Assembly (NCBI GenBank): GCA_037176885.1 | Contig: JAWWNJ010000045.1 | Span: forward strand, 372,001 to 436,000 | Origin: Favolaschia claudopus | Taxonomy: Eukaryota > Basidiomycota > Agaricomycetes > Agaricales > Mycenaceae | Length of the DNA: 64,000 nt | Direction: 5' to 3' | Shown here: positions 11,653 to 24,859 of the stretch, in pieces | Layout: each line of letters opens with the position of its first letter | Numbering within the stretch: the first letter of the stretch is position 1 | Made by a program: the position numbers and the translations under genes | The notes under the pieces: model-generated | The model's database searches: none | What the model was told of the DNA's origin: nothing | Seen by the model: the letters and a program-made list of their open reading frames with translations, nothing else

Positions 11653-13452
11653 GTAGTCGAATAAAGTCTTGTTTCCGCTATCTGCCGCTTGAATCGTCAG
11701 TTAAGCTCGATTAACGGCGGCGTACGACTCGAGTGCAGTGAATCAAACGAATCGAAAGAAGACAAGATAAAACTCACCTCCATTGAAGTGCAGCTGCCAA
11801 TCCCGGAGGTGCGAGTCAAATTGAAGATTTGGAAGAGATGGATGATGAACTTGTGATGAACCGTGCGCTGAGTTGGTATCAGCGCACGAGGAGAATGAAG
11901 TGGCAAAAGGAAAGCTTACCTCTGGAACTAGAATTCAAGTCAAATCCAACGCGAGTCGAAACGAATCGACTCGCTGGCGTTAAACAAACCGGCAGTTGAG
12001 AATTGAATGGAAAATCTGGAACGTTGCACATTGTAGTCCAAGACATGATGCTTATTGAAGGACGGTCAGCGTTGACGGAATTCAAGTAAATTGATTATAA
12101 TAACCTGGACTCACCGACAGTTCAAGTGAGTCCGTTGCCAAGAATATATGAACGTGGGTGAAGGGTAAGCAAAGCAAAGCATACCATGAATACAGACGAA
12201 AGGATACAAGTTGAAGTTACTTGAGCTTACAGACTTCCGCTCGAACGCGACTGATAGCTGAACGAGACGGTAACAGATTGAGATATGTATTGAATACAGA
12301 AAGGAAAAGGACCAAGCTCACCTCAGTCTGAACTCGAGAATCGTTGACCTTGAATGTAAGTAAGGAAGAAAGTGAAGGTTAGTGTCAGATGAAGTTCGGC
12401 TTAACATCGTCGCTCACATCTTGGATCGAAGAAGATATGTAATATACTTACTCACCTTCAACTGTGAATGAATACACACGCGCGCGATTCCAGCCAGCAT
12501 GGGTTCGACCTTCAAGAACCAAGTCACACGGTCAATAATCTCGTCGTAAGTTATTGAAATTGTGCATACCTGAGACAAAACGAGCATAGTTTCGGCATTG
12601 TAGTTGAAGTGCAAGGAGAGTTGACTGCAGAGCGGCATAGCTTCGGCCTCTGAGGTATACAAATGGGAAGTTAGTGTCGTTTCGTGTATAGAAATAAGTG
12701 GTAGGAAGAGTCAGACATACCTCGTAGCATACCAGCATAGTTTCGGTATCAAGTCAAACCAACGAAAGGCTAGAGTAGATTAAAGTCAGATCGAGTTCAA
12801 GTGCGAATGGATTGACGATGTGCACCTTATTCCAATCCCAATTCAAATGCGACCTTCAGCTTGAAACCAACTCCAGAGTGTGCCCTTCAGCCGGGATAAC
12901 AGAGTCACAAAGTTGAACAAAGCTGGACTCACCCCTCCTCGAAACCGACCCACCCTCAATGAAATGAACTCAAAACAAGCTATTCAAGTCAATACTGACT
13001 GGTTCGGTCAAAAACGAAGAGAAAAATGGGACGAAATTCAAGAGTTGGCTCACCGGAGATCCCCGAGGCGGCGCTGAAGTCAATATCGAAGCCGTATGTA
13101 CTCAAGTTGTATGCCACTGATGAAGAGAAAGGCTATCTGAGTAGTAACACACGTTGAATATAACAGGAAGCATCGCACTCACCCAGATGAAATCAACCAT
13201 AACTCAACAAAAATGAACCCGACAGTCGTTAACCAAGTCAATCCTAAACGATTCAATCAGCGAACGAACATAAATGAAGGGAAAGTCGGCACACCGAGGA
13301 CCCTCGAGACGCGCCAAGTCAATCCAGGTTAGAGTTTGAATAATTTGCTTGAGATGGACATGTCCATTTGAAGGTATAGGTTGAGCGAGACTATTAAAGC
13401 GGTCAGTAATCGTTGATAATGGCGGTATTGGAACGTACTTAGACAGTCCCAG

Positions 13453-13754
13453 TGTGCATCTCACGAAGCTATTCAAACGGTCAGTCGTTCAAAGTTGAAT
13501 TCAATGAGGGACTCACTTACCTCGGATGCACACAGTCGGAATGTACATCTCATGTGGTTCAAGAATGAATAGAGATTGAATGAAAGATCAGTAAACACTC
13601 AAAATGTGCATCTCACGAACCTGTTCAAACGGTCAGTCATTCAAGGGTGAATTCAATAAGGACTCACTTGTCTGCGGTGCACACAGTTGGAATGTGCATC
13701 TCATGTAAGTTAAGAGCGAATACAAACTGGACGATAGGTTAGTAAAGGCTTGAA
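13453..13754. repeat. Two-copy tandem repeat, period about 152 bp (copy B)
   Basis: Counterpart of 3251-3552 in the second long repeat, with the same period and the same internal differences. The 152 bp duplication is therefore older than the 10 kb duplication. Confidence 0.85.
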
Positions 13755-15981
13755 TCAAAGGAATTGAAGTCACTCACCTGTACAAACTCGTCGAAACATA
13801 ACTTGAAGATCAATTTGGCGTTGAAAGGGTCGGAATCTGAATCTTGTATAGCGAAAGGCACAGCAAAGCGATACTAATTGGAAGGTAAGTAATCGGTTCA
13901 ACGAGAAAAGACGAAAACTCGCTGTATTGAACGAATTGAAGTAGGAGTACTGAAGGATTGAGTACACAGGTGAAACTGAATAGAAAGGGACATACTAGAG
14001 TGTTATTGAGACTAGAATTGAAAGTGTATAACAGTCAGTTGACTGGAAGACAGAGAGGTAAGGTGGAAGTCACAAGAAACAAGCCATCGACATGAGAGTT
14101 GACGAAGAAGTGCGCGAAGAAGTGCGCCGGGCGAAAGCCGATCAAAGCCGAGAGTCGGGTTGAAGCACAAAAGTGTCGAGTTGAAGGAAAGGAAAGCGAA
14201 TTGAAGAGGTATTGAAGTAGAGATGAATATAAAGTTGAATGAAAGTGAAGTAAGGTTGAGTGGTTGAAGGGAGGGAAGTGGGAAGTGGGCGGGAACCCAT
14301 GATCAAAGTCGACGATATGAGCTCACCTATATACCCTCCCCCCGGCCCTCCTACGCAATGCTCTTCAGCAAATCTTCCGCAAATCCACCGGGATCGACAG
14401 TCCGTCTTGAGAATTTGCGGAGCGGCCGCCATTCAACCGGAAATTGCGGAAATTGGAGAAGACAACGGCGAACTCAGAAATATTCATAAATCAGCAACGA
14501 GGTCCACGGAAATTCCACGCACGTCAAGCATGATTCGTGTGACTGATGGAGTGATATTCAGTGTCGTAACGCCGGGGTGAAGGGGGAGCTGGGCTCGAGA
14601 AAGCGGTGGGGTTGAGATAGGGGTGAATTGCCATTGCGGCGTGAAGACGAGTCGACGGCCTTCGAAACTTGGGGAGCAGTGGGATTGGGTAGTCTAGACA
14701 AGGTTTCAGGTGCCAAGAGTTGGAGATGACAGCATGATACGGCCATGGAAGCGAGGGATACTAAAACACACCGGAATTCATCCGGTCGCAACGCCGCTCC
14801 AATCGTTCCAGAACCTTCCCCGACGCCACGCGTTTCCGTAACCATTTGATGGTGGAAGTCTTGAGTCATTCCCTGGCGGTACCGCTAGCCCAGACTCCGT
14901 TTTTTCGAAATGCGCGCAAACGCTTGTGTTGCTGTTTCCGGGGTTCCTGGGCAAAAATAGCCTTGCAATTCGCATGAAGCAAAGTTATATGAAGTATTGA
15001 TACGCACATGAGTCACAGAGGACACTCAGCGCAGCAGCAGGAATCGTCGATGGTGGTGGTGAGAGGCAATGTTCGGAATTTCCTGATTCGGACTCGATAT
15101 CGATGATCGCATCAACATCTCTCTTCCGCTCCCCTCACCTCATCTCGTTGAAGGCTTTCTGCCCACGCCCTGTGCGCCTCTGCCAAGCGTCAACATACCG
15201 GCATAGCGCGCTGGAGGCGGCCCTCAAGCTCCGAAGACCCCGAAAACCGGTGTATCTAATTCCATGGGCCTATTTCGGCAATTTTTCTGAGAATTCTGCG
15301 CGCGCCCACCGCTGGATCTCTGCTGCCGTTACAAGATGCTTATCACTCGGACTTGCTCGTTGCTCTGCTGGCTTTCGTCTTTCGCCGTCTCTGTGGAGTT
15401 GCTTCAAGATTTGAAAACTGGACTCGATTGCTGGTAGGCTATTGACACAGCTGGGCGCTGGCGTCGATGTCAGGATTGGTGTAAATGTTCCCACTTCAAG
15501 TCCGACGCGCGAATCACATCAACGCGTACTTACAATTCGAAATTCATCACAACGTTATCTCCCAAGCCCAGGTCGGCGCCGCACTGATTTCTTTGTCTCC
15601 CTCTAGTTGTACTGCTTGCGCTGAGATCAATCCTCAAGTCTGTCAATCTGCGAGTTATTTACGGGTTGAGAATGCTTAGAAACTCAGAGATACACGTTCA
15701 GGACGGCCCGACGCAGTGGAGTCCGGCAGGACTTATCGAGTTCGTAAGTTGCTGATTCATTCAAAACATTTTCAATTGGGCTGATCTTGTTGCGACGGAG
15801 AGACTCAGCCGACGCCGTTCTAGCAGGTTTAGAACTAACACAACCAAACCAACCTTCCTTCCTTTCCCCCACCACCTTCCCCCAAATCTCCTATGCACTC
15901 CGCATTTTCAATTCACCTCCCTCAACCGCTTTAGCCTGTTCTCGTGGCCAAACACCGCCAGCATTGCGTTGATCATACGTA

Positions 15982-17722
15982 TTGTCTCCCCGCGAGCGAT
16001 GCCTCCAGTGAGTTTTCCCTTTACACTTTTCTCTCTCTTTTGACGTGTTTTTCACCAGAATTTGGCCGCCGGCAGGCTAACCCCGCCCCCGACGTGTAAA
16101 GCAGCGACTCCCCCGCCGTTCCCCGACGTTTGTGCTGTTGCCGTCGCCGCCGCGCCGCGTAGCGGCGCTATTGCGTTGACACGACACGACGTATCGACGT
16201 CCCTCAAGTAAGATTTCTTTTGCTTACTTTTTTCACTCAATTTGACGCCTTTTTTCAAAGGTTTTGGCCGCCGGCAGGCTAATACCGCTCCCGACACGTA
16301 AAGCAACGGCTTCCCCGCTCACCTCGCCAACACTGTGCTGTTGTCGCTGCCGCCGCCGCGCCGCGTAGCGGCGCGCATAGCGATGAGTATATAGATCTTC
16401 TTCCCGCGAGCGGGACTTCGAGTAAGTTAGTTATCTTTTGCTTCAATTTTTCTTCCTTTGACATAGTTTGTTCAGAAATTTTGGCGGCCGGCAGGCAAAT
16501 GCCCGCCCCCGACGTATACAGCAGCGGGTCTCCAAGCTCATTTGCAAGGCTTTTTTGTCGTCCTTGACGTCGCGCCGCGAAGCGGCGCCATCCCCTTGGC
16601 ACGACGTATCGCCGTCCGGCGAGCGGGTACTTGGGTAAGTTCCGTTTTTCTTGCGTTTACGTTTTCTTTCTCTTACGATTTCTTCGAAGGATTTTAGAAT
16701 TTACGGCAACTTTTTCCTAACGTCGGTTAGTCTAAGGTGAGGTAAGTTTTCAGTTCTTTTGTTTCAACTCTTACCTACTCTTACCCAAGCCACCCCCACG
16801 TCGATTACTATACGTATCGCCGTCCCGCGAGCGGGAAGGTTCTCTACATGTGCGTTCATGCTTCAATTTCAAATGTTTTTCATGCTTATTCATGACCTCC
16901 CCAGATCCAAATTTCTCCGCTGCGCGGCCATTGGCAACGCCGTCATCATGCCCCACAATGAAAATTCGATATTCTTGCATCGGCTGAGCGACGCCTGAAG
17001 GTTGTATTCAAGTAAGTGATAGCTGTTGTTCTCACTGTGTTCCCGCCTTGCCTAAACATCTAGATTATTTCTCTTCCGCTGCGCGGCCTTCACCATTACC
17101 ACCACCCCTTCAAATCAGAAATTGGTTTTATGCGTCCGCCGAGCGACGCTTCCGAGTAAGCTACTCCTCTCATACTGCTTGTTTCCTCACTGATTCCAGC
17201 GTCCCAGGAAATTTTCTTCCCGCTGCGCGGGGCACTCCGTCATCACTACCACCAACCCCGGAATGAAAATTCGAGCTTTCGCGTTCCCGCGAGCGACGTG
17301 TTGAGGTAATCGGCATTCAGGTGTGTCCGTCGACTGTTTCAAGCTCTTTTCTGACACTGATCTGGGTCTGTTTTCTTTTTTCTTCCGCTGCGCGGCGCAT
17401 ACCATTTCAGTCTCAACACCCCAAACGGCGTCAAATTCGTCAAGTCCGAAAGTTGAACGAATTTTTCTTCGCTGCGCGGCTGAATTGGTGAGTGCGCTAC
17501 CCCCTATCTCTGCGATTCAAGATTTGTCTCGTGCATACAGGTGGATTGTTTCGTCTGGGCGGCAGCCGTCAAGTCCCTCGCCTTCTTTCAACATTTCTTC
17601 TCATTTCCAAGTCTCCCAATCTTCCCGTGCTGTCAATTCGGTAAGCTTCTCCAAGTCTAGCACCTTCTTGCGGACTCTGACGATTTCAAGACCTCATTAT
17701 TCATAGCGGACTTGGAATTTCG
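15982..17722 (+). other. Tandem array of exon-like modules with GC hairpins (copy B)
   Basis: Second copy of the module array. I saw no differences from copy A in exons, introns or hairpins. The array ends about 180 bp before the point where MFS homology begins on the other strand. Confidence 0.6.
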
Positions 17723-17792
17723 GCGAGGTGAGTACTGACTTCAATTTCTCACTACGTACACAATGCAGGGTCTTTACCCCGGTAGTCAGTAG

Positions 17793-19624
17793 CTAGATCT
17801 GTAGATTCTGAGATCCCCGTCGTAGATTAGCGTCGGTAGAGGGTGCCATAAACGGAGCGGGAAACGGGCTTCGTGAGTGGCCAAAAATCAAATTTTTCTC
17901 CCCGGTTGTAGAGTAAATAGGAACCAAATAAAGTATTCCCTTTGAGGAGGAGCGCCGAAAACCTATAAGTCTGGGGTGGGTGAGTCGCTTGCGACCTTGG
18001 TCGCGCGGCGAGCTTAGTCGTGCGGTGAGCGTGTCGGTGGCTGGAAATTTCCTTTTTGGGAAGCAATGAATGTCATTCAAACTAGCTACGACAGACAGCG
18101 TATATCGACCGACCAGAGTGAGAATCGACGCGAGGATCATGAAAGGCGCATAGTGCCCGATAAGTGTAATCAGTCCGCCAGCGACGACAGATCCAGCGAC
18201 AAGTGCAATAACGACAGGAAGGGTATTAACACCGGAACGGGCGGCGGAGTCGCCGTGGATTACCTGGAACCAGATGGGGAGGTAGAATGTTACGATGATG
18301 AATGCGCCCCCGAGAGCGAAGGCGAAGAGAGAGCTACTCCAGATGCTCCGTCGTAGTAGGATACGGGGCGGGATTGTGGCGCGGTCTTGAGCCACGATTT
18401 GTATTGCGGTGAATATGGCCATGAGGATTATGAAGGCGATGAGGAGTCCGAGGATGGGAGCAGAGGTCCAGAGATAATTCGAGCCACCCCATTGCAACAC
18501 AAGTAGTAGACTTGTGATTGCGGGAATAAATACAAGAGTACCGAAAGGATCGAAGTTCAGTAGTCGTTGGAAGAAGTTTGTAGTGGTGACGATCCGAGTG
18601 TTCGAGTGCTGAATCTTGAGAAGGAATATAACGAGTGACAGCGCGATTCCGCCCAAAGGAAGAGAAAGATAGAAACAGTATCTGAAGGATAGTTTGTCGG
18701 TTATGATTCCGCCAATAATTGGTCCAGTGACGCAGCCAATTCCGCCCATTCCGCCAATCATGCCGGTGAATAGCGGACGTTTGGCAAGAGGTACGGAATT
18801 TGCTATGATGACGAGTGCACCTAAACGGTCAAAAATCAGTTCGAAGCCTGACTATGAACGAACTGGAATGGATATTAAGTTGCAGCGCACCAGAGAATAT
18901 ACCAGCGTTGCCCACCCCAGCGACAGCCCGTCCCAGTATGAATATGCTCGATGACGGAGCAGCTCCGCAGAGCAAGGTACCGATCTCAAATAGCGCAATG
19001 GAAGCAACGTAGACCCATTTGATTGAGAAATGGGTGTACAGTTTTCCGAAAAGGAGCTGTGTACCGGCGGTGGCCTGTGCAAAATGTACTCAAAGTCAGT
19101 ATTGAACGATGTAGGACTCACTAGTAGATATCTAGAGAGCAGTATCTCAGTCAGTCAATCCGCCCATTGACAAGCACATGAAAAGCTCACGCAGAACCAT
19201 ACCATCCAACGTCTTGTAAACTATTGAAAGCGTCCGTAATCTTAGGCTTAGGGATATGAGGCCGGCGTTCTGTTCTGCATCGATACAACAGACTTACAAT
19301 AGCGGTACTGATGATCGTGTTGTCCTGCTCATAGAAACGGTCAACACAAACTGATTGTCTGACAAAATCACCAAAACTGACGAGAGCAACCAGAAAACAG
19401 GAGAGTCCCAATGCAATGGTCAGAAGCACTAGCTTTGCACCTCTAGGGTAGTTTTCTTCCTCTTGAGGCGGCACATTGGCACGATCTTGAGCCCCAATAC
19501 TCGGGGTTTCTTTCTCCAGCTTCGATTTCGCCGACTCGGATTGCTGGCAGCCTATAGTTTGAGGGAAGGTCGCCGTCTGGAGACGAGCACCGGAATCGAT
19601 AGCGAAGGCTTTATCTAGGGACAT
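17793..19624 (-). pseudogene. DHA2-type MFS transporter, 3'-truncated (copy B)
   Basis: Second copy of the truncated DHA2-type transporter: same start context (ATG 19624), same introns and same break after SILTLVG. It differs from copy A by about 25 substitutions in exons, mostly silent; visible replacements include K to N, V to I, S to N and Y to F. Differences concentrate at 18332-18773 and 19429-19617, with a nearly identical block between them. The excess of silent changes suggests the two lineages were once under protein-level selection, before truncation or before partial homogenisation; this is inference. It lies head to head with the alpha/beta hydrolase gene about 0.9 kb away. Confidence 0.9.
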
Positions 19625-20506
19625 GGCGAGATCCCCTCCTCAATCGGGCCTTCTGGCATCTCCTCGACGAACTTTTAGAATCATGGTGATGTGGTGGGGA
19701 AAAAGCCAGCGCCGCCGTCGGATCAAATTCTGATCTCTATTGACTCAGACTCCGTTACTTAGACTTCGCCACCACAATCCCTGTCGTCTTGTCGTCGTCT
19801 CCGTTCTCTGTTGTTCTCTCGCGCCCGCATTTCAAAACTTAAAAAATTCACCATAGCTGTAAGCAGCAGCTTCTTCAATCGGCAGCTTCTACCGGGCTAG
19901 TGCCACCAACATCGTCACGATCGTGCTTCTTATTTTGTTCATCTTCTGTCACCCTTCCAAGCCCTGACCGGAGCCATATCCTCCGTCCGAAGAAGCAATG
20001 AACCTTGAGATGATTGTAAGTTATATTCACTTATCTTAGCGTGCGGTCCACTGATTTACCGCCGCATGTTTCCTGAACACAATAAATGATAGCACGTTTG
20101 TGAGAACGATGCTCTTCCACGAAATTCAAGAAGCAGTTGAGCAGTTCAACTGAGCTCCAGCCGTGGCCCGTGAGCGCGATCCTGCACTCTTTCATCTTTG
20201 GTGTCCGATGTCCCTGCGTCCTAGTACAATTTCCTATCAATGATTCTCCAGAGTTCTTCTTAATCTTCACAAAATTTCCCACCATCGCGGCTAACCATGT
20301 CGATCCTGCGATCCCGAAGATCGTGTCGGTGTTGAAAGCTGATCTCAGCCAGACAGTACATGTTGAACGTTGACCCCGGAATTTCAACAAGCTCCTGGCG
20401 CCCTGATCAGATCGTGCCGGTGACTAGCCATGTTCCCAACATCTCGATTTTCCTCTCAATTTCCCATCCTCGATCTTTCCAAAGAAGTATGAAAGAAGGA
20501 CAGCCA

Positions 20507-20513
20507 TATAATA
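20507..20513 (+). promoter_or_regulatory. TATA-like box before the alpha/beta hydrolase gene
   Basis: TATAATA 52 bp upstream of the ATG at 20565. The distance fits a fungal core promoter only loosely, so this is tentative. Confidence 0.35.
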
Positions 20514-20564
20514 CTGAGCAACTCGGTTTAGGCACAGAGACTGAGCCGCAGTCCAGCTCTAGCC

Positions 20565-21789
20565 ATGGGTCTCGACATTCTGCCCTTCATTTTCAGCTGC
20601 CCACAAAGCTCACTCAGTCCACCCGGCACTCTTCTGCAGATGACGGCGAAGCGGTATACCTCGATTGAATCAACAGCCAACACACGCGGTCTCACCTTCG
20701 TTTTTCTCCATGGCATCGGCGCGCGTACGTGTTCTCTTTCTTCCGCTTCTTTGACCAAGGGCTTGCGCTCGCTGATTTCAATTTGTTCTCCCCCTCAAGA
20801 CAAGGAACAATGGGAGGTGGTCATCGAAGAGATGTTTCGCCTACAACAAGATAAGCCGCCACATCTTCGAATGCGCGAGGCGTGGGCGTTAGATCGTCCG
20901 AATCACGGCGACGCTGCGGTTCTCAACTCAGAGGAACTCCTCCGGAATCGTCAAGGTCTACCAGCATCTGAATGGGCTGAAGCCGTTGGTGCATTTCTAC
21001 GCTCGGCCCACCTCCAAGGCCATCGCATCGTGCAAGTCGCGCACTCCGCTGGTTCTATGGCAGCGTAAGTCGATTTCAAACTCTTCGTATGAACATTTCA
21101 TTTTGAACCCTGAATTGTTTCCTTCGGTCTAGATTGAGCGCAACTAGATATGTCGACCTTTCATCCGTTTCGATTCTTTCGATCATTGTAATTGCCCCTG
21201 CGATGCTCGCGCCGGAGACATACTACCGTTATATCGAACCAATTGCGCTCGGCCTCTCCGCCGCCGTACACGAACGCCGGGATAAATGGCCTTCCCGCGA
21301 AGCAGCACATAGCTGGATGAAAGCTCGTTTCCCTTGGAACGTCTGGGATCCGCGTGTCTTGCGCGCCCATACGGTTGGTATTGTTCGTCTTCCCTTTTGA
21401 ACACGCACAAGCAACTTGATTGACAGGACCACGGCCTCATCGAAACCCCCGACAACTCAGGCGCCGTAACTCTCAAATGCCCCAAACTTCAAGAGGCCTT
21501 CTGTTTCCCCGACACCGAGTCCCAGTTTGGGGCCATCAACCAAATCAGTAAGATTTGCCGTCGCATTCCGTTCCATGTTGTCTGGGGAATCGACGACCAC
21601 CTCCTCCCGGAAGTCTCGCGTGGGTCGATTTCCGATAGTGCGCAGGGACGGCTGGCAAAGTCTGTGACGAATATGAAGGCCGGGCATATGGTCCTGCAAG
21701 AGACGCCTGTGGAGCTTGCAAGGGTGGTTTCTCGACTTTGTGACGGGATTAGCGCACTGTCGGATTTGCGTGTACAGACTCGACTTTAA
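20565..21789 (+). CDS. Alpha/beta hydrolase (AB hydrolase-1 fold), about 342 aa
   Basis: Four exons (20565-20724, 20800-21064, 21133-21373, 21427-21789) join in frame to about 342 residues. The oxyanion-hole motif FLHGIGAHKEQW is formed across the first junction. The nucleophile elbow is AHSAGS. WGIDDHLLPE supplies the likely acid residue and KAGHMVLQE the likely catalytic histidine, so the Ser-Asp-His triad is complete. There is no signal peptide, so a cytosolic or peroxisomal enzyme is likely. The substrate cannot be told from sequence. A second Met (20643, MTAKRY) is an alternative start. The nearest upstream gene is the truncated MFS copy B on the other strand; a shared promoter region is possible. 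Confidence 0.9.
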
Positions 21790-22412
21790 GGTTTTAACTT
21801 TTATGGTGTTGAAAACTGAACTTCAGCATAACTTGTATTTCGTGGACTCCGCGTGTAAATGTGAATAGCCATTCCTTCTGCATTACTAACCATCTACTGG
21901 CTTTCATCGCAGTGCAGAGTTGAATCGCGACTTGAGTCACCGTCTGAGTGGAAATGTTTCAATCCGCGCCGAGTTTGCCGAAAGTCGATTGACAGCCTAG
22001 TCTCGTCATTGGCCACGGCTCCATTGGATCAGTGACGGCCCGAATTGGCCGAAAGCCGAAAGAACCTGAGGCGATTTCCTAAACTTAAGTCGTGCGGCGT
22101 ATCCTTGACTCAGAGGTGTCTCCAAATTGATCGTCTGCCGCTCAAAAAGTAAGCGGATCTTTGTATCCACTCAATTCGAGCTTCAAAGTTCAATCCAGTC
22201 AAAAACTACGCCGCCTGATACGCGCTCCGTTCGAAAATCATGTTTGGTTTTGGGTTTTCAAGTAAAGACTGATACACGTAAGGAACTAGCAGCGAATATG
22301 TAGAAACCAAAGGAAACCCAATACAGAGAACATACAGATTAGCAATACGTTCAAGCGAAATGGCAGATTGAAAGGAGGTGCGGAATTGTAACACGCTAAG
22401 GGAAAAAAGAAT
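21790..22412. other. Intergenic
   Basis: Space between the convergent ends of the hydrolase and the membrane-protein gene. No gene or obvious repeat seen. Confidence 0.6.
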
Positions 22413-23701
22413 TTAGATTGTCATGGGCTTCAGCTCAGTAAGATCGGTTCTGCTGATCGCCGTCGTTTCGTTTCCGTGCGGACCAGTAGTATTGAATCGC
22501 AAGGGAGGCGGATTTCCGGAATTCGAGAAGGAATAGGATCGGTTTGAAGGCGCAGTCCGCTCGATTGCCTTGCCCAACCCGATGCGAGTTTGAATGAGGG
22601 CACTGGCAATGCCAGCGACAGCGGGCAATGGAATGAGAGCGACGAATTGCACGTTCGAATTGATCTGGTGAGTGACGATGTAGAAGATTGCCCAGACGCT
22701 GGAAGGGAGACATTCTGAGAATGCGAGTCGCAGGAAGAGGCAAACAATACGTACGTGTAGATGGCGGCACTCTCGACGATGATCGCAAGGAAGTCCTGGA
22801 GAAGAATTGAGTTCTGAAGATTTTCGGAGAAGTACAGGAGCTACGGACGCGAAGATTACTTCCAGTAACCGCGGAAGAAGCTTTCGTGATCTGCCAGATC
22901 TTCCAAGAAATGAGGCCTGTGAGGGTTACAACCGTTGCCACTAAGACAGAGGAATTGTCTTACCGGTAGAATAGAGATTGGTCCTGTAGGAAACATGTCA
23001 ACGATTATATTGCAGAGTTAGTTAGGAGATGCCTACGTGAGTGTGAAAACAAGTCCCGGTGTCAGCCCTTTGTCTAACGAAATATCGTCGACATGCGTCG
23101 TCGTCTGCACGGACAGAACCAATGCGACTGTTTACCGCGTTTCAGAGTAGATCATTGTATATTGCAAGATATCACTCACTCAAAAGGCCCAACAGGGTCA
23201 AGCAAGGTAAGATAATCACGTATTTGTTATGTCCCCAAACGATCCAGAGACGATATATCTTTTGATTTTGTCTGGGTTAGGGCTCCTGACGAGTAAACGA
23301 ACGCCTTCAAGACTTACGATGATCCCATCGCTAACTAGAACAGCCAATGAAGCAAAAATGTTCTGAACTGTTGTTGTGATTTGACTGTTATCGTCGAAGA
23401 AAGCGCCAGGTGCGGTTGGATGTCCAATGAAGCCGAGGAAAGGTCGTATCACAGATATGAAGAAATTCTGTGCGGTCCCGGTTAAATCCATCGTATAAGG
23501 CCGTTTGGAACGTACCGCCGTAACAGCTACAAAGAGCACCAATCCAGTAATAAAGATTACGGAGCGATACAGAGGGCCTGCATGAGCACCGGCAGATCGT
23601 CGAACAAGCACGTATGTCGAGGAGACGTAGAGCACGAAGTAAACGCCATAGAGCGGGCCACCGATGGCCATACCAGCGAGATTAGCCCAAGGCGGAGACA
23701 T
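22413..23701 (-). CDS. Multi-pass membrane protein of the agaricomycete seven-helix type
   Basis: Minus-strand multi-exon gene starting at ATG 23701. Hydrophobic segments follow in order: GGPLYGVYFVLYVSSTYVLV, YRSVIFITGLVLFVAVTA, then a loop with DNSQITTTVQNIF, LAVLVSDGIIIYRLWIVWG (formed across an intron), KYVIILPCLTLLGLL, VATVVTLTGLISWKIW, QDFLAIIVESAAIYT and SSVWAIFYIVTHQIN...VAGIASALIQTRIGLG. The tail is cytosolic and Ser/Thr-rich. This layout, with the YRLWIVWG motif, is typical of a large agaricomycete family of unknown function. Introns are short; one near 22860 is unusually small and uncertain. Expected at the plasma membrane or an endomembrane; a receptor-like role is only a guess. 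Confidence 0.8.
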
Positions 23702-24859
23702 TCTGAGTCTACAAGTGGGGACTTCTTCGTCGAGAGATCTGCTCTATGCGAGAGAAGCTCCCGGAATAAAAACCCGGCATTTGTTCAGATACTGGAGTCT
23801 GGGAGTTGTGTCTTTCGCCGCAACTTCCTTGCGATCTGGGGATTACTCCCGGCGGGGCCGAAGCAACCTTCAATCATGATTATCATTTTGGGGATGTAAT
23901 GCGGTTCTTCATTGAGATACGTCTTGTGTATGGTTCCGCGCGAGTGAAGTGACAAGTCGGACGCAGGGAGCGTCATTCAGATAATCAAAGAACGTGCGCC
24001 GTGAGTACTGGTAGTCGAGTCGAAGCCTTGAATATACTGGCGCTTCGGATCTACGCCCCATATTGTGTTCTCTGATTCACACCCTTCGGCGGAGCCCAGG
24101 AAATTGTTACGAACTCCCGAGACATATCAGTGATCTTGTCGCCTGAATTCGGTCTTGAGTCCCAATTGCGGGTTTGCTGAGAATAGATACTGTAGCCTTC
24201 AGCGACGACGGCCATACCCGGGTGCGGACAGCCAAATCAACTCCCACCGAGGACCGGCGTGACGAGTCGGACGAAGTAGAAATGAACGGTTCACGTTCAT
24301 AATGCGCCAAGTAAGGTTGGACCGGATGCGTGAAGGTACGCCACTCGGAAGAGAAATCCCCGAATTCCTCCGGAAGACATCATTGAGTCCGAAGTCCAAG
24401 AAGTCGAACTTCGAGCCAGGATGAGAAAGGTTGATCGGGCTGGCCCGTGTGATGAGATAATTGATTGGTCTCAAGTGAGTTGTACTCTCGGTACTATGTT
24501 CGACCAGGTTCAAAGAATTCAATGCCGCGCTGCCGCCGTGAGGCTCCAGTATTTTTATCTCGACTCGTGCCAAAGTTTCCGTGAAAGTTTCGGGATTTTG
24601 TGAGTCCAAGAAGACACATAAGTACTAGCCAGTCTGGCCGCCATCACTGAGAGATTTGAGAGTATTTCATGTCTTTCCAGAGGTAGAAGAGGTGGAAGAG
24701 GAGAGGGCCTGGTTAGGGACAGCGTTTGGGACGCGAAGAGGATGAGCGGTCCTGGAGACTGTAGGAGTAACGTGTCACGATGTGTCACTAGACACGTGGG
24801 GTGATAACTGTCACGGTTCGGCTGTCACAGTGACGAACCCTCTTCATCTTGCCACCACC
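23702..24859. other. Intergenic, no gene recognised
   Basis: Upstream region shared by the divergent membrane-protein gene (minus) and BTB gene (plus). Open frames of up to about 130 codons on the minus strand (24199-24609) lack an ATG start and family likeness. Nothing is supported here. Confidence 0.5.

Larger units (their letters stand above)
10209..19908. repeat. Long direct repeat, copy B
   Basis: Copy B of the same ~9.7 kb unit, in the same orientation as copy A and 498 bp downstream of it. After 19908 the sequence leads into the promoter side of the alpha/beta hydrolase gene, whereas copy A runs into the spacer at 9711. Every feature described for copy A in the first 7.6 kb is found again here at +10202 (from about 1021 onward). 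Patchy divergence suggests that parts of the copies were homogenised recently by gene conversion or unequal exchange; that is inference. An assembly artefact is unlikely because of the diverged patches and the different flanks, but long reads would settle it. Confidence 0.97.

Noticed and set aside
20031..20390. 119-codon minus-strand frame between MFS copy B and the hydrolase
   Set aside because: No ATG at its start and no family motif; it may be chance, though a lost exon of something cannot be excluded.
24199..24609. 136-codon minus-strand frame
   Set aside because: Starts with TTG, has no motif and no splice support.
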